Notes: generated by a model from the sequence alone, not told the origin. Counted from the first letter of the stretch, positions 19,386 to 31,389 are shown. The stretch is 64,000 nucleotides of DNA from Candidatus Epulonipiscium viviparus (GCF_030708075.1 NZ_CP117982.1:905398-969397); one strand, 5' to 3'. Numbers and translations: made by a program.

Positions 19386-20380
19386 ATGGATTATGATGAA
19401 TCAGTAAATCCAAATTTATTACCCCAATCAATTCCTCTATCAGATAAGGCACAGCAACGACAACAACAAAAATCAAAACGAGCCTGGCTCGCTGAACAGC
19501 AAAGACATCAAAGAGCAATGGAAAAATTGATCAGACAAGATGCACGAAAATATAGTCAGCAAAATGGACAAAGAACTCCGCCAACAGTACCACAAGGAGA
19601 TGCTCCCTCAATGGTGAGCAAAAAATTATTATCACAGCAACAACTACAACAACAGCGAGCTCAACAACAATCTCAGATACAATCTCAACAGATGCCACAA
19701 TCTCAGTCACAGGATCCGCAGATGCATCAACAATCTCAACCACAGGCTCCGCAGATGCATCAACAATTTCAGCCGCAGGCTCCGCAGATGCATCAACAAT
19801 TTCAGCCACAGGCTCCGCGAATGCCTCAACAATCTCAACCACAGGCTCCGCAGATGCATCAACAATCTCAACCACAGGCTCCGCAGATGCATCAACAATC
19901 TCAACCACAGGCTCCGCAGATGCATCAACAATCTCAGCCACAGGCTCCGCAGATGCATCAACAATCTCAACCACAGGCTCCGCAGATGCATCAACAATCT
20001 CAGCCACAGGCTCCGCAGATGCCTCAACAATTTCAGCCACAGGCTCCGCAGATGCCTCAACAATCTCAGCCACAGGCTCCGCAGATGCATCAACAATCTC
20101 AACCACAGGCTCCGCGATGCCTCAACAATCTCAACCTCAGGCTCCGCGAATGCCTCAACAATTTCAGCCACAGACTCCGCAGATGCCGCAGTCAGTTAAA
20201 AGCTTCCAATCTAAAACTCCTCAGCAATGGTCCGAAAACTATCTTATACCATCGCCAGCAAATAGTACTCTTGAGTCAATGAACCATCCTGACCAGACCG
20301 AGCGCTTAGCATTTCTAACGCAGTATGATCAAAATTATCAATCTCTATATGACAACGACCCTCTGCAAAGATATAATTAA
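19386..20380 (+). pseudogene. Gln/Pro-rich 11-residue-repeat protein, one-base frameshift in the repeats
   Basis: The N-terminus (MDYDESVNPNLLPQS...) is Gln/Arg-rich and has no signal peptide. Fourteen units of QMHQQSQPQAP (variants with F, P or R) follow. The unit at about 20116 reads CCGCGATGCC where others have CCGCGAATGCC, so one A is missing and the original frame ends at 20282. The true C-terminus (SVKSFQSKTPQQWSENYLIP..., DNDPLQRYN) continues in the next frame to 20380. Restoring the A gives a protein of about 332 residues. Function unknown; Gln-rich repeat proteins occur in spore coats and adhesive layers, but no family match supports that here. Confidence 0.7.
19719..20179 (+). repeat. 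33-bp tandem repeat array, 14 units
   Basis: The unit is cagatgcatcaacaatctca followed by accacaggctccg. The array spans 461 nt, exactly 14 x 33 minus the single missing base near 20116. Units differ mainly by His/Pro, Ser/Phe and Gln/Arg codons. Confidence 0.95.
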
Positions 20381-20586
20381 GCGATTTGGCGAATCAAAAG
20401 TTTTTTGCGCATCCTTGACAACGATAATTTTTTCGTGTACCTTAATCTAACAGCTCGATACACTCGACTGACACAAGTACGCAGCAGCCTAAACATATCT
20501 GTAAGAATATAAAAGTCAGTTTTTAAGCAAACATTTTAGGCTCCCCTGCTGGCATTATTGAAATTTCGATTTGGAGGTATAAACTT

Positions 20587-20907
20587 ATGGCATTTGAATT
20601 TACAGTAGATAATTTTCAAGAAGAAGCATTAGACTCAGATATTCCAGTTATGGTTGATTTTTATGCAGACTGGTGCGCACCATGTAGAATGATTGCCCCA
20701 ATAATCAATGAATTGGCAGAAGAATATGAAAACAAGGTAAAAATCGGAAAACTCAACATCGATGAACATAGCGAGATATCTAATCGATACGGCATAATGT
20801 CAATTCCTACAATATTGTTTATTAAAAACGGAGAAGTAATAAATAAAGTTCAAGGAGCAGTGCCAAAAACTAAATTGAACGATACAATACAAACCGTTCT
20901 TAAATAA
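20587..20907 (+). CDS. trxA: Thioredoxin
   Basis: Cytoplasmic disulfide reductase of 106 residues. Active site WCAPCRM (Ala in place of the common Gly), preceded by VMVDFYADW; the cis-Pro lies in SIPTILFIKNGEV, and the C-terminal helix is KTKLNDTIQ. The ATG at 20587 follows GGAGGT. It appears monocistronic, with its own terminator 9 nt after the stop. Confidence 0.95.
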   Translation: MAFEFTVDNFQEEALDSDIPVMVDFYADWCAPCRMIAPIINELAEEYENKVKIGKLNIDEHSEISNRYGIMSIPTILFIKNGEVINKVQGAVPKTKLNDTIQTVLK

Positions 20908-20915
20908 AACTACCT

Positions 20916-20940
20916 ACACGGCTCGGGCCGTGTTTTTTTT
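20916..20940 (+). terminator. Rho-independent terminator of trxA
   Basis: ACACGGC (20916-20922), loop TCGG, GCCGTGT (20927-20933), then T8. Textbook structure. Confidence 0.95.
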
Positions 20941-21530
20941 ACATAAAATTATAACAAATAGTAGCATTTTCCACTTGTTTCCATATATTAACAGTACAAG
21001 GTAACAAATATCCTTTTTATCGACGTTACCTAGTAAAAATAGAGGAGGTTAAAAAAAAATGGAAGCAAACACAAAACTTAATTCAGCAAGTAATCAAAAT
21101 ATTATGGAGCCTCCCGGTCCAGCAGGGCCACAAGGTATCCAAGACGAGCAAGGTATCAAGGTATTCAAGGCGAGCAAGGTATCCAAGGTGAGCAAGGTGT
21201 CAAGGTGTGCAAGGTGAGCAAGGTGTCAAGGTGTCAAGGTGTGCAAGGTGAAGGTAAACAAGGTGAAGCAAGGTATCCAAGGTGGCAGCAAGGTATCCAA
21301 GGTGAAGGTGAGCAAGGTATCCAAGGCAAGGTGAGCAAGGTATCCAAGGTGTTCAAGGTGAGCAAGGTATCCAAGGTGTTCAAGGTGAGCAAGGTATCCA
21401 AGGTGTTCAAGGTGAGCAAGGTATCCAAGGTGTTCAAGGTGAGCAAGGTATCCAAGGTGTTCAAGGTGAGCAAGGTATCCAAGGGGAGCAAGGTGAGCAA
21501 GGTAGCCAAGGTGAGCAAGGTGAACAAGGT

Positions 21531-21790
21531 GTGCAAGGTGTGCAAGGTGTGCAAGGTGTGCAAGGTGTGCAAGGTGTGCAAGGTGTGCAAGGTGTGCAAG
21601 GTGTGCAAGGTGTGCAAGGTGTGCAAGGTGTGCAAGGTGTGCAAGGTGTGCAAGGTGTGCAAGGTGTGCAAGGTGTGCAAGGTGTGCAAGGTGTGCAAGG
21701 TGTGCAAGGTGTGCAAGGTGTGCAAGGTGTGCAAGGTGTGCAAGGTGTGCAAGGTGTGCAAGGTGTGCAAGGTGTGCAAGGTGTGCAAGG
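21531..21790 (+). repeat. 9-bp perfect tandem repeat (gtgcaaggt)
   Basis: About 29 copies of gtgcaaggt with almost no variation, encoding Gly-Val-Gln. The perfection suggests very recent expansion or gene conversion. Confidence 0.95.
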
Positions 21791-21906
21791 TGAGCAAGGT
21801 GTCCAAGGTATTCAAGGCGATCAAGGTATCCAAGGTGAGCCAGGTGAGCAAGGTATCCAAGGTGAACAAGGTATCCAAGGTATCCAAGGCGAGCAAGGCG
21901 ACCAAG

Positions 21907-22620
21907 GCAACAAAGGCGAAAAAGGCGAAAAAGGAGAAAAAGGCGAAAAAGGAGAAAAAGGCGAAAAAGGAGAAAAAGGCGAAAAAGGCAACCAAGGCGA
22001 CCAAGGCAACCAAGGTGACAAAGGCAACCAAGGTGACAAAGGCGAAAAAGGCAACCAAGGAGACAAAGGCGAAAAAGGAGAAAAAGGCGAAAAAGGAGAA
22101 AAAGGCGAAAAAGGCAACCAAGGTGACAAAGGCGAAAAAGGAGAAAAAGGCGAAAAAGGAGAAAAAGGCGAAAAAGGAGAAAAAGGCGAAAAAGGAGAAA
22201 AAGGCGAAAAAGGAGAAAAAGGCGAAAAAGGAGAAAAAGGCGAAAAAGGAGAAAAAGGCGAAAAAGGAGAAAAAGGCGAAAAAGGAGAAAAAGGCGAAAA
22301 AGGAGAAAAAGGCGAAAAAGGAGAAAAAGGCGAAAAAGGAGAAAAAGGCGAAAAAGGAGAAAAAGGCGAAAAAGGAGAAAAAGGCGAAAAAGGAGAAAAA
22401 GGCGAAAAAGGAGACAAAGGCAACCAAGGTGACAAAGGCGAAAAAGGCGACCAAGGAAACCAAGGTGACAAAGGCGAAAAAGGTGACAAAGGCAACCAAG
22501 GTGACAAAGGCGAAAAAGGTGACAAAGGCGAAAAAGGCGGCCAAGGCAACCAAGGTGACAAAGGCGAAAAAGGCGACACAGGCAACCAAGGTGACAAAGG
22601 CGAAAAAGGAGAAAAAGGCG
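21907..22620 (+). repeat. 18-bp GEKGEK collagen-like repeats
   Basis: Alternating ggcgaaaaa and ggagaaaaa units (GEKGEK) interrupted by caaggcgac/aacaaaggc variants (GDQ, GNQ, GDK). The longest uninterrupted block lies at about 22130-22410. Confidence 0.9.
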
Positions 22621-23346
22621 AAACGGTGACAAGGTGACAAAGTGAAAAAGGCGACCAAGGCGAGCAAGGTCCAGAGGGTCCTAAAGGTGATCAAGGTATC
22701 GATGGCCCAGCCGGAGGTCCTCAAGGCCCAATTGGTCCGCAAGGTATTCAAGGTCCCGCTGGTAAGCAAGGTGCTAGAGGCATTCAGGGTCCCGCTGGTA
22801 AGCAAGGTGCTAGAGGCATTCAAGGTCCCGCTGGTAAGCAAGGTGCTAGAGGTATTCAAGGTCCAAAAGGTATTCAAGGTCCTAAAGGTGAGTCTGGTAT
22901 TCTCAACGAATCATTACTCCTTCCTTTAATACAACGACTTGTGGCTCTAGAGCAAAATAGTCCAATTGCTCCTATGATTACCAATGTATCTGCTATTCTT
23001 GTACCTACCGAAGAAATCATTACTTCACCAACCGCTAAACTAAAAATATACGAAGGAATGCTATTGGATGACATTCTTACTTTACTCAATACCTCCGTAA
23101 TATTCCAAGGCTCCCTAGAAGGCATAACCGCTGTTACTAATATAGCAAATTATATTACTGTAGATTGGAATATCTCTGGCTTAACAGATGCTGTCGCTAT
23201 TGATGATGTAATTGTCGCTGAAGCCACGCTAACCGCAAATGGCAATATTCAATTATTCACACCAACTTCTTCCTCTGCAGAAGAAACAATTATCATCGTT
23301 ATCAATTTTACTGTAGTAGAAAAAATATAGAAAACGATCAGCTTTT

Positions 23347-23373
23347 CTCCTCTGTTTTCAGGGGGGTTTTTTT
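23347..23373 (+). terminator. Terminator of collagen-like gene 1
   Basis: CTCCTCTG, loop TTTT, CAGGGGGG (with two G-U pairs), followed by T7. It lies 16 nt after the stop at 23330. Confidence 0.8.
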
Positions 23374-23698
23374 ATTATGTACCTTCAGATCAATCAAATT
23401 CCATATATATTTACCATATTTCGCCATGCCAAGCACACAATAATAGTCCCAAGCATAGCATGAATATAAAATATTATTAAAAAAGGAGCATATGTTATGT
23501 ACTATACTTATCCAAATCCCAATATTACAAGAGAGCTATTGATACAAGCCTACCTGCAATATTATTATCAACACGGATCACTTCCTGGTGGCTTCGTTCC
23601 ACCTTCAAGTATCCAGCCAGATACTTCTACAAGTACAATAATACCTCCTGGATCTACTATTGTTATACCTCCAATCGATGACGATTGCTGTAAAACTC

Positions 23699-25718
23699 CT
23701 GTTGGTCCACAAGGAGAGCCAGGTCTTCAGGGTCCACAAGGTCCACAGGGTCCGCAAGGTCTTCCAGGTCCAGCGGGTGCTCAAGGCATCGCAGGGGCAA
23801 CAGGTCCTATGGGTCCGCAAGGCGATCAAGGTTGCCGCGGTCTCGATGGCGCTCCGGGTATTCCAGGTCCGCAAGGTCCCGATGGTGCTCCAGGTCCACA
23901 AGGTCCTATAGGTGCGACAGGTCCACAAGGTCCAGCTGGTCTCGATGGTGTTCCAGGCCCTATCGGTCCGCAAGGTCCGGCAGGTCCCGATGGTGTTCCA
24001 GGTCCACAAGGTCCTATAGGTGCGACAGGTCCACAAGGTCCAGCTGGTCTCGATGGTGTTCCAGGTCCGCAAGGTCTCGATGGTGCTCCAGGTATTCCAG
24101 GTCCGCAAGGTCCGAAAGGTGCGACAGGTCCACAAGGTCCGGCAGGTCTCGATGGTGTTCCAGGTCCACAAGGTCCGATAGGTGCAACAGGTCCGCAAGG
24201 TCCGGCAGGTCTCGATGGTATTCCAGGTCCACAAGGTCCGATAGGTGCAACAGGTCCGCAAGGTCCGCAAGGTCCGGATGGTGTTCCAGGTCCACAAGGT
24301 CCGATAGGTGCACCAGGTCCGCAAGGTCCGGCAGGTCTCGAAGGTGTTCCAGGTCCACAAGGTCCGGCTGGTCTCGATGGTGTTCCAGGTCCACAAGGTC
24401 CGATAGGTGCAACAGGTCCGCAAGGTCCGGCTGGAGTTCCAGGTCTCGATGGTATTCCGGGTCCAGCTGGTCTCGATGGTGTTCCAGGTCCACAAGGTCC
24501 GGCTGGTCCCGATGGTGTTCCAGGTCCGCAAGGTCCGAAAGGTGCGACAGGTCCACAAGGTCCGGCAGGTCTCGATGGTACTCCAGGTCCGCAAGGTCCG
24601 ATAGGTGCGACAGGTCCACAAGGTCCGGCTGGTGTTCCAGGTCCACAAGGTCCGATAGGTGCGACAGGTCCTATGGGTCCGCAAGGTCCAGAAGGTGCGA
24701 CAGGTCCTATGGGTCCACAAGGTCCAGCTGGTGTTCCAGGTCTCGATAATGTTCCAGGCCCTATCGGTCCGCAAGGTCCGGCAGGTGTTCCAGGTCCACA
24801 AGGTCCGATAGGTGCGACAGGTCCACAAGGTCCGGCAGGTCTCGATGGTACTCCAGGTCCGCAAGGTCCGATAGGTGCAACAGGTCCACAAGGTCCGCAA
24901 GGTCCGGATGGTGTTCCAGGTCCACAAGGTCCGATAGGTGCAACAGGTCCACAAGGTCCGCAAGGTCCAGAAGGTGCGACAGGTCCTATGGGTCCACAAG
25001 GTCCGGCTGGTGTTCCAGGGCTCGATGGTGTTCCAGTCCTATGGGTCCGCAAGGTCCGGATGGTGTTCCAGGTCTCGATGGTATTCCAGGTCCACAAGGT
25101 CCTATAGGTGCGACAGGTCCACAAGGTCCGGCTGGTGTTCCAGGTCTCGATGGTGTTCCAGGTCCTATGGGTCCGCAAGGTCCGGCTGGTGCGACAGGTC
25201 CTATAGGTCCACAAGGTCCAGCTGGTGTTCCAGGTCTCGATAATGTTCCAGGCCCTATCGGTCCGCAAGGTCCGGCTGGTGTTCCAGGTCCACAAGGTCC
25301 GGCTGGTCTTCCAGGTCCGCAAGGTCCGATAGGTGCAACAGGTCCGCAAGGTCCAGCAGGTCTCGATGGTGCTCCGGGTATTCCAGGTCCACAAGGTCCG
25401 AAAGGTGCGACAGGTCCGCAAGGTCCAGCAGGTCTCGATGGTGCTCCAGGTATTCCAGGTCCGCAAGGTCCGATAGGTGCGACAGGTCCACAAGGTCCAG
25501 CTGGTCTCGATGGTGTTCCAGGTCCACAAGGTCCGATAGGTGCAACAGGTCCACAAGGTCCGCAAGGTCCGGCTGGTCTTCCAGGTCCGCAAGGTCCGCA
25601 AGGTCCAGAAGGTCCAGAAGGCCTAGAGGGTATTCAAGGTCCTGAGGGTCCCCAAGGTATTCAAGGTATTCAAGGCATCCAAGGCCCTCAAGGTATTCAA
25701 GGTATCTCTGGAACTGAT
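23699..25718 (+). repeat. Collagen-like (Gly-X-Y) coding repeats
   Basis: Nested 9-bp periodic repeats, dominated by ggtccacaaggtccgatagg-type units ([14 protein letters not shown]) with LDGVPGPQ and [11 protein letters not shown] variants. Higher-order blocks of 45-63 bp recur. Confidence 0.95.
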
Positions 25719-26134
25719 TTAGATGCAGGTTATGTAATAGATATCAACTCTATGCTTATGGATATCGCACGCCTACAAGCTGAGATTACTCTAGAATACA
25801 CAATGCAGCTTTCTTTTGTTAATATTTACCTAACTAACGTAAGCAATCTTTCGAATTGTATAATTTCCACTGATCAAACGTTTGACCAAATAGTGGCTCA
25901 GCTATTTTCTTATCCTAACGTTGGCGTTGCTACTTTAAATAGGCTTTATTTGGCAAGTTTTCTAGGCATCTCAGCTTCAAAAAATTCTATCATCGGTCAA
26001 CGTCTTTTAGATCTCACATTAACACCTACAGAAACCGTACCTGCTACATTAACAACAATTTGGAGAGATTATTTAACAGAAACAACAGGCACACCTCTTT
26101 CTCTAATAATGTATACTAATAATTGTGTTACGGA

Positions 26135-26174
26135 ATTTAAAGATGTAACTATTAATTTAAAGATGTAACTATTA
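26135..26174 (+). repeat. 20-bp direct tandem duplication
   Basis: atttaaagatgtaactatta occurs twice back-to-back (26135-26154, 26155-26174). Being 20 nt it shifts the frame of the collagen-like gene. Confidence 0.97.
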
Positions 26175-26632
26175 CCGTATTATCTGATTCATTTATTCGA
26201 TTTGTATACCGAGACGATGTATATATTATGTCTACACAAAAAATTCTTGCGATCAGTACTGAATATGATATTCAAATATTAACTCCCGAGGTTATTGTAG
26301 ACACTCCTACAGAGACTGTTGTTATCGATGATGCTCCATCTGCAATCATTGTGTCGAGTGACACTTTTTACAGATGAATTGCTGTTGTTGTCGATGACAC
26401 TTCTTCAGCCTACAGAGACTGTTGTTATCGATGATGCTCCATCTGCAGATGCCATTGTTATCGATGATGCCTCTCCATGTTCCGTTGTTTTCGACGATGC
26501 CTCTTCTGCAGATGCCATTGTTATCGATGATGCTTCTTCAGATGCCATTGTTGTCCGATGAGCTTCTTCCAGATGCCAATTGTTGTCGTTGATGCTCCAT
26601 CTGCATAAATAAATTAATCTCTTATTCTCTTC

Positions 26633-26667
26633 AAATCCTTCTTATTCATTTGGAAGGATTTTTTTTT
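26633..26667 (+). terminator. Terminator of collagen-like gene 2
   Basis: AAATCCTTC (26633-26641) pairs with GAAGGATTT (26653-26661), followed by a run of T to 26667. It lies 24 nt past the reconstructed stop. Confidence 0.85.
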
Positions 26668-26717
26668 AGTTAACGCACTATAGCTGGAAATCCTATTTTC
26701 TTTTGAACTTTACGCAA
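26654..26717 (-). repeat. Duplicated copy of the trpS 3' end
   Basis: The 64 nt match 28933-28996 with two differences that I can see. On the minus strand they encode the last residues of TrpS (LRKVQKKIGFPAIVR and the stop); the coding difference (GTT versus GTG, Val) is silent. The copy starts in the right arm of the preceding terminator and stops abruptly where the 33-bp array begins. Confidence 0.9.
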
Positions 26718-28932
26718 TCTCTGCAGATGCCGTTGTTATCGATGACGCTTCTTCAGATTCTGCTGTTTTCGACGACGCCTCTTCTGCAGATGCCATTGTT
26801 ATCGATGATGCCTCTCCATGTTCCGTTGTTTTCGACGACGCCTCTTCTGCAGATGCCATTGTTATCGATGATGCCTCTCCATGTTCCGTTGTTTTCGACG
26901 ACGCCTCTTCTGCAGATGCCATTGTTATCGATGATGCCTCTCCATGTTCCGTTGTTTTCGACGACGCCTCTTCTGCAGATGCCATTGTTGTCGATGACGC
27001 TTCTTCAGATTCTGTTGTTTTCGAAGATGCCTCTTCTGCAGATTCTGTTGTTTTCGACGATGCCTCTCCAGATGCCATTGTTATCGATGATGCCTCTCCA
27101 TGTTCCGTTGTTTTCGACGACGCCTCTTCTGCAGATGCCATTGTTATCGATGATGCCTCTCCATGTTCCGTTGTTTTCGACGATGCCTCTTCTGCAAATG
27201 TCATTTTTATCGATGATGCCTCTCCAGGTTCCGTTATTTTCGACGATGCCTCTTCTACAGGTTCCATTGTTTTCGACGATGCCTCTTCTACAGGTTCTGT
27301 TGTTTTCGACGATGCCTCTTTTACAGGTTCCATTGTTTTCGACGATGCCTCTCCTGCAGATGCCATTGTTTTCGACGATGCCTCTCCTGCAGATGCCATT
27401 GTTTTCGACGATGCCTCTCCTGCAGATGCCATTGTTTTCGACGATGCCTCTCCTGCAGATGCCATTGTTTTCGACGATGCCTCTCCTGCAGATGCCATTG
27501 TTTTCGACGATGCCTCTCCTGCAGATGCCATTGTTTTCGACGATGCCTCTCCTGCAGATGCCATTGTTTTCGACGATGCCTCTCCTGCAGATGCCATTGT
27601 TTTCGACGATGCCTCTCCTGCAGATGCCATTGTTTTCGACGATGCCTCTCCTGCAGATGCCATTGTTTTCAGATTCTGTTGTTATCGATGATGCCTCTCC
27701 ATGTTCCGTTGTTTTCGACGATGCCTCTCTGCAGATGCCATTGTTTTCGATGATGCCTCTCCATGTTCCGTTGTTTTCGACGATGCCTCTCTGCAGATGC
27801 CATTGTTATCGATGATGCCTCTCCATGTTCCGTTGTTTTCGACGATGCCTCTTCTGCAGATGCCATTGTTTTCGACGATGCCTCTCCAGATGCCGTTGTT
27901 TTCGACGATGCCTCTTTTACAGGTTCTGTTGTTTTCGACGATGCTCTTCAGGTGCCATTGTTGTCGATGATGCCTCTCCAGGTGCCATTGTTTTCGACGA
28001 TGCCTCTCTGCAGATGCCATTGTTTTCGATGATGCCTCTCCAGATTCCGTTGTTTTCGACGATGCCTCTTCTGCAGATGCCATTGTTTTCGATGATGCCT
28101 CTCCAGATTCCGTTGTTTTCGACGATGCCTCTCTGCAGATGCTTGTTTTCGATGATGCTTCTTCAGGTTCCGTTGTTTTCGATGACGCTTCTTCCAGGTT
28201 CATTTGTTTTCGATGATGCTTCTTCAGGTGCCATTGTTTTCGATGATGCCTCTCCAGGTTCCATTGTTTTCGATGATGCCTCTCTGCAGATGCCATTGTT
28301 TTCGATGATGCTCCATCTGCAGATGCTATTGTTTTCGACGATGCCTCTCTGCAGATGTCATTGTTTTCGACGATGCCTCTTCTGCAGATTCCATTGTTTT
28401 CGACGATGCCTCTTGCAGATTCTGTTGTTTTCGAAGATGCCTCTTCTGCAGATTCTGTTGTTTTCGAAGATGCCTCTTCTGCAGATTCTGTTGTTTTCGA
28501 AGATGCCTCTTCTGCAGATTCTGTTGTTTTCGAAGATGCCTCTTCTGCAGATTCTGTTGTTTTCGACGATGCCTCTCCTGCAGATTCCTTTGTTTTCGAT
28601 GATGCTTTTTCAGATTCTGTTGTTTTCGATGATGCCTCTTCTGTTCCGTTGTTTTCGATGACGCTTCTTCAGATTCTGTTGTTTTCGATGATGCTTCTTC
28701 AGATTCTGTTGTTTTCGAAGATGCCTCTTCTGCAGATGCCATTGTTTTCGACGATGCTCTCTGCAGATGCCATTGTTTCGATGATGCTCAGGCCTGTTGT
28801 TATCGATGATGCTTTTCAGATTCTGTTGTTTTCGACGACGCCTCTTCTGCAGATGCCATTGTTATCGATGATGCCTCTCCAGGTTCCGTTGTTTTCGATG
28901 ATGCTTCTTCTTCAGATGCCATTTCAGGTGCT
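26718..28932 (+). repeat. 33-bp repeat array encoding decayed (Asp-Asp-Ala-Ser) repeats
   Basis: About 2.2 kb of units of the type gatgccattgttttcgacga tgcctctcctgca, reading DAIVFDDASPA in the plus strand. Variants include DSVVFEDASS and PCSVVFDDAS. Ten perfect tandem copies occupy about 27334-27663. No start codon or ribosome site introduces the array and many single-base indels change frame, so it is not one intact gene. It repeats the acidic tail sequence of collagen-like gene 2 (26310-26570) and looks like a duplicated, expanded and decaying extension of that tail. Long open frames on the minus strand (for example MASAGEASSKT repeats) are a by-product of a unit divisible by three. Confidence 0.85.
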
Positions 28933-28948
28933 AAGGATTTTTTCTTAG

Positions 28949-30480
<1,532 letters not shown>

Positions 30481-30528
30481 ATGTTTTCTAATAATCTATT
30501 TATTACATTTTCAGATGCTTCTTGTATA

Positions 30529-30557
30529 TTGACATTTTTTGGATACCGTAGTATCAT
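30529..30557 (+). promoter_or_regulatory. Sigma-A type promoter of the amino-acid ABC operon
   Basis: TTGACA (30529-30534), 17-nt spacer, TATCAT (30552-30557). Transcription would start about 50 nt before the substrate-binding-protein gene. Confidence 0.65.
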
Positions 30558-30612
30558 TCTTTAGTACAATAAAGCCCGATACCTTATTAATTTAAAATTG
30601 GAGGTTTATTTC

Positions 30613-31389
30613 ATGAAATTAGCAAAAACATTATTAACAATCGGCACTATAATCTTATTTACTGGCTGCTCAGATAATTCTAGCAATACGTTTACAGTTG
30701 GCTTTGATGCATCATACCCTCCTTATGGATACATGAGCGATTCTGGTGAATACATCGGATTTGACTTGGATCTTGCCACTATCGTTTGCGAAAACTTAGG
30801 GTACGAATTGATCAAGCAACCTATAGACTGGTCTTCTAAAGATATGGAATTAAACAGCGGAAACATCGATTGTATTTGGAACGGCTTTTCTATCACACCA
30901 GACCGTCTAGATCAGTATGCATGGTCCGCGGCATATGTAGATAATCTCCAAGTTATTGTTGTCCCAGCAGATAGCGATATTGAAACTCTTGCCGACCTCA
31001 AAGACAAGCATGTTGTCGTTCAATCTGCATCGGCAGCTTCTGAAGCATTAAATAGCGACAAGCTTGCATATCTTACAGACACATTTGCAGATCTAAGCGA
31101 AAATCCCGATTATAATACAGCATTTATGAATCTAGATGCCGGCGCAGCCGATGCAATAGCAATTGATATCGGGGTTGCGACCTATCAGCTAGATAACAGA
31201 ACAAACAAGTACAGAATTTTAGATGAGCCTTTTGAAAGTGAAAAATATGGCATAGGATTTAGAATTGACGATACAGAATTACGAGACGCAGTAGACGCAG
31301 AACTTTTAAAATTGGTGGAAAATGGTACATACTATGAGCTTGGTGAAAAATACGGCATTGATAAAAACATGCTATGCTTAGGAAAATAA
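30613..31389 (+). CDS. Polar amino-acid ABC transporter substrate-binding lipoprotein
   Basis: 258 residues from the ATG at 30613, which follows GGAGGT; an upstream TTG overlaps the ribosome site and is rejected. The lipoprotein signal ends in the lipobox LFTGC with Cys19. The family 3 solute-binding fold is clear: FTVGFDASYPPYGYMSDSG, GFDLDLATIVCENLGY, DCIWNGFSITPDR, the LADLKDKHVVVQ hinge and YGIGFRIDDTELRDAVD. It captures a polar amino acid outside the membrane for the permease encoded 15 nt downstream. The exact ligand cannot be read from the sequence. Confidence 0.9.
   Translation: MKLAKTLLTIGTIILFTGCSDNSSNTFTVGFDASYPPYGYMSDSGEYIGFDLDLATIVCENLGYELIKQPIDWSSKDMELNSGNIDCIWNGFSITPDRLDQYAWSAAYVDNLQVIVVPADSDIETLADLKDKHVVVQSASAASEALNSDKLAYLTDTFADLSENPDYNTAFMNLDAGAADAIAIDIGVATYQLDNRTNKYRILDEPFESEKYGIGFRIDDTELRDAVDAELLKLVENGTYYELGEKYGIDKNMLCLGK

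Larger units (their letters stand above)
21059..23330 (+). pseudogene. Collagen-like Gly-X-Y repeat protein 1, several frameshifts
   Basis: The ATG at 21059 follows AGAGGAGG and starts MEANTKLNSASNQNIMEPPGPAGPQG. The early Gly-X-Y region is out of frame after single-base losses (for example ggtatcaaggt where other units read ggtatccaaggt). From about 21531 a long correct frame gives (GVQ)n, then [12 protein letters not shown] and GDQ repeats. At 22621-22650 three single-base deletions within about 25 nt create a stop and then restore the same frame. It then continues with [12 protein letters not shown] triplicates and a non-collagen C-terminal domain of about 130 residues ([18 protein letters not shown]..., [13 protein letters not shown]). 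No signal peptide or LPXTG motif. The architecture resembles exosporium/surface collagen-like proteins such as BclA. Confidence 0.75.
23497..26608 (+). pseudogene. Collagen-like Gly-X-Y repeat protein 2 with unique C-terminal domain and acidic tail, frameshifted
   Basis: The ATG at 23497 follows AAGGAG. N-terminal ~70 residues ([20 protein letters not shown]..., [16 protein letters not shown]) precede about 670 residues of Gly-X-Y built from [22 protein letters not shown] missing G after 25036 shifts the frame. The repeats then end in [18 protein letters not shown], followed by an Ile/Leu/Thr-rich C-terminal domain (about 130 residues). A 20-bp tandem duplication (26135-26174) shifts the frame again and creates a stop at 26168. 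Undoing it extends the protein through LSDSFIRFVYRDD to an acidic tail of ETVVIDDAPSADAIVIDDAS repeats, itself broken by indels. It would end VVDAPSA at 26608. No secretion signal is seen. A BclA-like filament protein is a plausible role. Confidence 0.75.

Noticed and set aside
19531-20171. Minus-strand frames opposite the Gln-rich repeats
   Set aside because: Shadow of the 33-bp unit; the plus strand has the non-repetitive ends.
21226-22877. Very long open frames on the minus strand opposite collagen-like gene 1
   Set aside because: They arise because a repeat unit divisible by three leaves all frames free of stops; they have no start context and would be pure low-complexity Phe/Leu or His/Leu proteins.
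23605-25601. Long minus-strand frames opposite collagen-like gene 2
   Set aside because: Same repeat artefact; the plus strand has a ribosome site, a non-repeat N-terminus and a C-terminal domain.
26710-28742. Minus-strand open frames in the 33-bp array (MASAGEASSKT repeats)
   Set aside because: No ribosome site or non-repetitive domain; the plus-strand sequence matches the coding tail of the upstream gene.
19719-28932. CRISPR array
   Set aside because: The units are contiguous coding repeats without unique spacers and no cas genes are present.
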